Below, piece after piece: positions 59,297 to 64,000 of a stretch of 64,000 bases of DNA. How positions within the stretch are numbered: position 1 is the first letter of the stretch; the number at the start of each line of letters is the position of its first letter. Source of the stretch: a virus; IMG/VR virus record IMGVR_UViG_3300047546_001263, positions 37,261 through 101,260 of that record; one strand, written 5' to 3'. The notes under the pieces are model-generated. The model made no database searches, was not told where the DNA came from, and was given only the letters and a program-made list of their open reading frames with translations. The translations under genes were made by a program, and so were the position numbers.

Positions 59297-61204
59297 TTAT
59301 TCACCTAAATCTCTAATATTGTCTTCTTTTAGTAGATTTGAGTCATCTTTCTTTTGAGTATTAAAAACCATTTCCTTTAATACTTCTTTATTTCGATGAT
59401 ATATAGCCTTTGTATTTAAGCCTTCCATTACGTTTTCATTATCGCTTGGATAACCGCCTTTCATACCGTGGCTACCTAGTGGGTCGCGTCCTCCTAAAGG
59501 ATTGTCATTAGTGTGGTATATAGACATATTCGTTCTAGGTCTTCCTCCTTCTTCCCCCGGGTCCATTAAACCCTTTGGTGGTGATGGATGATCTTCATAA
59601 CCTGGAGGTACTGAACCTGGACTTGCTCCTGATAATCTATCTGTAGCAGTAGAACGTCTACCGTACATTGAAGCTAGATCGTGAGGAGTACCGTATGATC
59701 TTCCTGACTGTGCTGGGTCATTACCTTCACCTTCAATTTGAGCTAATCTGAAGTTTCGTTTGAAATCTTCTCTAATTAATTCTCTCATCTCGTTGTACTT
59801 ATCCTCTGATAAGTGGAAGATATTATCGTAGATATAATCTGTTGAGAATAACTTAGTATCTAACATTTGAGCTGCTAAGTCAATCTTTTCTTTCATTAAT
59901 GCTACTCTCTCTTGTTCGTAAACAATAGAAGGGTTTGTTAATTTGATTTCAAAGTTAACTAAAGATTCACCTGTAAAGCCTTGAGAGTATAAATGTACTA
60001 ATGCAATCTTAGTTAATTCAGATTCCATTATCTTCTGTACTCTTTCTACCGTTCTAGCAAAACGAATATCTTCTGCAGCTAATGTTGCTTTACCTTGCAA
60101 CTCTCCTTCATATCCAAAATAAGCTTTAGGTATTTTTAAAGCAGCAAATAACTTATCTCTTAAGTAAACAACGTCGTTTGTTCCGTCGTACTCTAAACCT
60201 TTCGTAGTCTCAATACGAGTAGAAGTATCACCACCTCTTACAGGTAGGTAAAAATCTTCCATCATATTTTGAAGGTTAAATCGTAAGTTGTACTGACCAT
60301 CCTGACCCATATATGGAGTCTTTTTCATAGTGTTGATAGTCTTTTGCATGAACTGTTCAACTTCTGCTGGAGGTATTTGACCTACGTTAATATAAAACAT
60401 TCTCTTTTCTGGAGCTCTCATGATACGGTGTATTAACATCGCATCTTCCATTAAAGTTAGTTGTTTAAAAATCTTACGAGCTGGTTCTAGATAAGAACGT
60501 CCATAAGGTAGGTAATTAGTATCTGAGATTAACCTGAAGTGAGCTACTTCGTAGTTATCTAATTTAATTACTTTTTTATTTGTATTTGGAGTATAGTTAG
60601 GACTTTGAGAAGTAGCTAGACCGTCTAAGTCAATTTGGAAAGTAACTTTTGTCGGGTTTTCATGATCTTCTCCTTCGTGACGAGAAACATGATAAACTGT
60701 GTAAGGTAGTATATTATATACTCCTAAGCCTTCTGCTATCTCTAACTTCAAAAAGAAGTCACCGTACTTAACCATGTTACGAGTCCAAGACCATAAATTA
60801 AATTCGATATTAAGTACATCGTAAAATAAATTATAAAGAACTCTTTGTATATTTTCGTCAGAAGATCTAATTGCTAAAACCTCACCAAAGTCGTTTTTTA
60901 CAGTAGCTTCATCAGCTATAATATCTAATGCAGAAGCTAAAATAGGATCTGTATCCATTGCTTCGTAGTCAGAGTATAACTGTATTCTTAGAGTTTGAAA
61001 GTTTAAGTTTGGATTGAATATATTTCTATTGTTATAGATATATAATCTACTAAACCTATCTATAAGAGAATTGGTCTGGTATTTACCGGTTGTCTGTATT
61101 TGATTAGGATCGATTACTTTTAACTCATCACCCCCTACATTACGTATAATAACGTCTGTAGCGAATAGTCGTTGTAATCTACTAAATAAGCCTTTATCTG
61201 CCAT
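59297..61204 (-). CDS. Portal protein, gp20-like
   Basis: A 635-residue head-vertex ring subunit through which DNA is packaged. The stretch FSRLYIYNNRNIFNPNL..TLRIQLYSDYEAMDTDPILASALDIIADEATVKN (about 49-104), then WNxxxN-type helices, VYHVSRHEGEDHENPTKV and LFAALKIPKAYFGYEGE near 348-365 match gp20 proteins. The C-terminal tail (about 490-635) is Gly/Arg/Pro-rich and looks disordered, making this longer than T4 gp20 (524). It follows directly on the terminase gene, as in T4-like phages. Confidence 0.95.
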   Translation of the reverse strand: MADKGLFSRLQRLFATDVIIRNVGGDELKVIDPNQIQTTGKYQTNSLIDRFSRLYIYNNRNIFNPNLNFQTLRIQLYSDYEAMDTDPILASALDIIADEATVKNDFGEVLAIRSSDENIQRVLYNLFYDVLNIEFNLWSWTRNMVKYGDFFLKLEIAEGLGVYNILPYTVYHVSRHEGEDHENPTKVTFQIDLDGLATSQSPNYTPNTNKKVIKLDNYEVAHFRLISDTNYLPYGRSYLEPARKIFKQLTLMEDAMLIHRIMRAPEKRMFYINVGQIPPAEVEQFMQKTINTMKKTPYMGQDGQYNLRFNLQNMMEDFYLPVRGGDTSTRIETTKGLEYDGTNDVVYLRDKLFAALKIPKAYFGYEGELQGKATLAAEDIRFARTVERVQKIMESELTKIALVHLYSQGFTGESLVNFEIKLTNPSIVYEQERVALMKEKIDLAAQMLDTKLFSTDYIYDNIFHLSEDKYNEMRELIREDFKRNFRLAQIEGEGNDPAQSGRSYGTPHDLASMYGRRSTATDRLSGASPGSVPPGYEDHPSPPKGLMDPGEEGGRPRTNMSIYHTNDNPLGGRDPLGSHGMKGGYPSDNENVMEGLNTKAIYHRNKEVLKEMVFNTQKKDDSNLLKEDNIRDLGE

Positions 61205-61224
61205 TTAATTAAAATGTCTTTAGT

Positions 61225-61232
61225 TATAAATA
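61225..61232 (-). promoter_or_regulatory. TATTTATA box upstream of the portal gene
   Basis: Coding-strand TCTATTTATAA ends 20 bases before the ATG, in the 35-base gap after the terminase stop. Confidence 0.5.
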
Positions 61233-61239
61233 GATTCGT

Positions 61240-62814
61240 TTAAAATAACCAGCTAATATCTTCTTTCTGCTGGCCACCCATGTCTATAAGATACGGATTA
61301 TTTCGGTGGGATCCAACTGTTGATATAACAGCTTGGTTTTTTGCATTAAGATTTCCAAAAGAGGAAAGCTGTGCTCTAGCTAAATCCATCCCTTGTTGTC
61401 TCAACCTTAACGCTGTATCTCTTACGTACAGTGAGGTAGCGAAGGCCATAACTAAATCGTCATTATAATTCGTCTGAGCTTGAGCTTTTCCGTTCTTCCA
61501 AACAAATACTCTCATTTCCTGAATAAGTCTTTTAGATTGGATAGTTACTCCTTTTTCCCTTATATACTCAGTCATCTTCGCTATTACTAAAGGACGTGTT
61601 CTCATCGACATTGTAAAGCCGGGAACAAGTTTTTCTCTTTCGTACTTAGACATATAAGATTCTACTGTATCCATATTAGAAGTAGAACTGTAATACATAT
61701 TTTTATATTCTCTTTCAAGTATCTGTTCTATAGTAGACCACCCGATATTTGCGTTTTCTACCACTAATAAAGCGTCATTATACTCAGATGCAATTCCTAC
61801 AAGGACGTTCCCAAATTCCTTTGGAGATAACTTTCCTTTATATTCTGCTACCTGAACACAACTCTCTATATCCATTACGTGAAACGTAGAATAGTCAGTA
61901 GAGTCACCTCTAGATACGTCGGCTGTAACCATATAGGATTTTGAGTAATCAGGACTTTCCCATACCCATAAATTGCCGTCAACTCCTCTTTTCTCTGTTG
62001 GATCTTTCTGATAAGTTTCTTCATAGAATATTAAATCTTCTGGTTCAAATACTGTTTCACCTGATGATAAGAAGTCACAATCACATTCCTGTGCAGCCAT
62101 TCTTGGTCCCAAGTCTCTATCTTGCATATCTCTCCAAGTCTGATTTCTTTCAGGGTGGACAGTCCAGGGTAGTTTGATAGGAACAAAGGAATTTTCACCT
62201 GTTTCTGCTTTAGCATAGGTAGAATGGAACCAATTACCAATACCGTTTGGAGTTGATAAAGCCATACATTGACCCCCGGTAGCCAACGTTTGTTGTGCTG
62301 CGGTAAAGGTTTCTTCAATGTTATCAATAAAGGCGGCCTCATCTATTAAAAGTAAGGATACCGCTTCAGAACGAGCAGCATCAGAGTTACTTGATTTTGC
62401 TTGAATTTTTGAACCGTTCTTTAATCTTAACGATAATTTATTCTTCTCTACTGCCTGTAAACGTAACCATTTAGGTAACTGGTCGTACATGAATTGTACC
62501 TTTGTTACTAGGTTTCTTGCAGTTGCTTGTGTAGTTGCAAGAGCTAATACGTTCTTGTCTTTATGAAAGACCATTAACCATAAAGAGTAACCAGCTGCTA
62601 AGGTAGATATACCAAGCTGTCTAGACTTTAAAGTAATAAGAAATTGATTATCTCTAAATAAATGTAGTACTTTCTCTTGAAATGGATATAAATTAAAGAG
62701 AATTCTACCCCTTGTTGGGTGTTGTATATAGCAATACTTCCTCATGAAGTACGCTGGATCTTTAGCACACTTGATGTACTCTTGTGCTATTATGCTTTTA
62801 ATATCTTGCGACAT
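61240..62814 (-). CDS. Terminase large subunit, gp17-like
   Basis: A 524-residue DNA-packaging motor with ATPase and nuclease domains. The ATPase has KSRQLGIST (63-71) as its Walker A, LLIDEAAF (155-162) as Walker B plus catalytic Glu, and STPNG at 187-191 as coupling motif. The nuclease domain carries TADVSRGDSTD (D299), VVENAN (E353) and NDDLVMA (D452/D453). All key residues are present. No small terminase is recognisable next to it; the 389-residue upstream gene is not an obvious gp16. T4 gp17 is slightly longer (610). Confidence 0.96.
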   Translation of the reverse strand: MSQDIKSIIAQEYIKCAKDPAYFMRKYCYIQHPTRGRILFNLYPFQEKVLHLFRDNQFLITLKSRQLGISTLAAGYSLWLMVFHKDKNVLALATTQATARNLVTKVQFMYDQLPKWLRLQAVEKNKLSLRLKNGSKIQAKSSNSDAARSEAVSLLLIDEAAFIDNIEETFTAAQQTLATGGQCMALSTPNGIGNWFHSTYAKAETGENSFVPIKLPWTVHPERNQTWRDMQDRDLGPRMAAQECDCDFLSSGETVFEPEDLIFYEETYQKDPTEKRGVDGNLWVWESPDYSKSYMVTADVSRGDSTDYSTFHVMDIESCVQVAEYKGKLSPKEFGNVLVGIASEYNDALLVVENANIGWSTIEQILEREYKNMYYSSTSNMDTVESYMSKYEREKLVPGFTMSMRTRPLVIAKMTEYIREKGVTIQSKRLIQEMRVFVWKNGKAQAQTNYNDDLVMAFATSLYVRDTALRLRQQGMDLARAQLSSFGNLNAKNQAVISTVGSHRNNPYLIDMGGQQKEDISWLF

Positions 62815-62824
62815 AACTAATTAA

Positions 62825-63994
62825 TTATATTTCTATTCCTCGAATCTTATCTAAAGTTCCGAATCTAGACTGAGTTGAGTTACTTCCTTCTTTTTTAGTA
62901 AAAATACGACGTAGTATTACTCCGTTAATATCTTGTTGTGAGTTTGTGAAGTAAAAATCTCCATCTCTTTTTCTAATGTGGGCATATAAAGTACCGCCGT
63001 GCTCCTCTATAAATGTATCAATAGGAACAAACTTTCCATTCTTAAAATGAACTGTGTTTCCTTCTACTTCGAACTTAACTTCCATATCACCTTGGTAGTA
63101 GTAGTCAATAGGTCCGCCCATTGGTATAGTACCTTGAATGATAGGTTTTATTAGTTCTGCAGGTATTTTCCTAGATACATCCGGTATTAGTTTATTTCCT
63201 GCTAAGTTTACTCCTTCTAAGTTATTTGCTTCAACTCTATCTTGATAAAACTGATATGCATCTTCATAAAAGTCTGTTAACCATTCTCGTATTTTATCAT
63301 TAGTTGATGACATTGCTGTCATACCTTTAATACCTCCCCCGGCTAATGTAGGTGCTTGATTACCCTTTGCAGATACTTTTACATCTGCTCCTTTTACTTT
63401 CAATATAACATCTGCGTAAGGTTCTGTGTTAAATGAATTTAACCCATCTACCTTCTCAGCTGCTTGAACTCCGGTTATTTCAACATTATTAGTTCCTTTT
63501 AATGTCTTTACACCGGGTACTGCATTTATAGCATCTATAATACCATGTTCTTGTCTTTCTGTAGTTTCAATCTTACTTCCCCCAGAGCCTCCAAATTCTT
63601 TAGTTTTTTGTAGAGCACTAAAACTAACATCATTTCCTTCACTATCTTTGAAGAAAGGAAACTGATTTATTCTAGTACCTCCTATCTTCTTTATTGCATC
63701 TACCTCCATCGAGTGAAAGAGTGGTGCATAAGAATCATCAGCATACGTTAAAGTACTTTGACTTCCATCTTTAAATTCAAAAGGGGATTTATTCTCTATC
63801 TTATTATCAATAACCTGTAATCTAGAATACTTTCTACTAGCATCACTAAAGTCATTCCATTTGAGAACTCCTTCATCTAATCTGAATCCAAATAAAGATT
63901 CAAAGAGATTCATATCCTTTTCGTTAGTAACATCAGGATATCCTTTCTCACATCTATAAGACCATTCTAGTATTATTCTTTCTACTAAGTTCAT
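62825..63994 (-). CDS. Unknown protein with possible nuclease (PD-(D/E)xK-like) core
   Basis: A 389-residue protein beginning MNLVERIILEWSYRCEKGYPDV. In the middle, TEPYADVILKVKGADVKVSAKGN (about 190-212) has a D-(x)n-S-x-K arrangement on adjacent strands, as in restriction-endonuclease-like folds. YYYQGDMEVKFEVEG later could give another acidic strand. The assignment is tentative. It lies ahead of the large terminase, where a small terminase would be expected, but a 389-residue length does not fit. The start is 6 bases from the right edge of the window; an upstream start beyond it cannot be excluded. Confidence 0.55.
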   Translation of the reverse strand: MNLVERIILEWSYRCEKGYPDVTNEKDMNLFESLFGFRLDEGVLKWNDFSDASRKYSRLQVIDNKIENKSPFEFKDGSQSTLTYADDSYAPLFHSMEVDAIKKIGGTRINQFPFFKDSEGNDVSFSALQKTKEFGGSGGSKIETTERQEHGIIDAINAVPGVKTLKGTNNVEITGVQAAEKVDGLNSFNTEPYADVILKVKGADVKVSAKGNQAPTLAGGGIKGMTAMSSTNDKIREWLTDFYEDAYQFYQDRVEANNLEGVNLAGNKLIPDVSRKIPAELIKPIIQGTIPMGGPIDYYYQGDMEVKFEVEGNTVHFKNGKFVPIDTFIEEHGGTLYAHIRKRDGDFYFTNSQQDINGVILRRIFTKKEGSNSTQSRFGTLDKIRGIEI

Positions 63995-64000
63995 TATTTT

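Noticed and set aside
62031-62342. A 103-codon minus-strand frame inside the terminase gene
   Set aside because: Out-of-frame shadow of the terminase, whose motifs run continuously through the segment.

Overview
The window looks like part of the genome of a contractile-tailed bacteriophage of the broad T4-like (Straboviridae-related, 'far-T4') type. Every gene I can support lies on the minus strand, so transcription runs from position 64000 towards position 1. The virion set is recognisable: large terminase, portal, prohead protease, scaffold, major capsid protein, gp13/gp14/gp15-type neck proteins, tail sheath, tail tube, gp26-type hub protein, tape measure and gp53. The DNA is AT-rich and genes abut or overlap. 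No gap exceeds about 130 bases, and I saw no tRNA gene or integrase. Start codons, including that of the capsid gene, follow A/T-rich sequence with no clear Shine-Dalgarno. That, plus a short NrdA without an ATP-cone, makes a Bacteroidota host the best guess. The host is an inference, not a proof.

Layout in transcription order. (1) 64.0-56.2 kb: a possible nuclease-fold protein, terminase, portal, three unknown morphogenesis proteins, prohead protease and an internal membrane-like protein. (2) 56.1-49.1 kb: scaffold, capsid, PhoH and neck/tail-completion proteins. (3) 49.1-41.3 kb: tail fibres and adhesins, including a 1378-residue fibre with a self-cleaving S74 chaperone. (4) 41.2-26.4 kb: a tightly overlapping cassette of about fifteen genes. 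It holds sugar transferases (two of them GT7 galactosyltransferases carrying a LamG lectin module), a nucleotide-sugar dehydrogenase, a methyltransferase, an SGNH esterase, a LamG protein, a Hint-like protein and three radical-SAM proteins. (5) 26.4-12.4 kb: sheath, tube, hub/chaperone pair, tape measure and baseplate hub with a peptidoglycan-active-looking C-terminus. (6) 12.3-3.4 kb: replication and nucleotide metabolism: a family-A-like DNA polymerase, an unknown protein, a gp32-like SSB, UvsX, a 5'-3' exonuclease, a DnaB-like helicase, NrdB and NrdA. (7) 3.4-1 kb: a tandem 2-oxoglutarate oxygenase and a three-domain glycosyltransferase that runs off the left edge.

The regulatory picture is unusual. 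An octamer, TATTTATA on the coding strand, sits shortly upstream of many genes, mostly structural. It is the exact reverse complement of the T4 late box TATAAATA. Four hairpin terminators separate transcription units, the strongest directly behind the capsid gene.

The most interesting content is the large glycan/radical-SAM cassette between fibres and sheath, the family-A polymerase in a T4-type gene order, the overlapping gp26/+1 reading frame before the tape measure, and the reversed late-promoter-like box.
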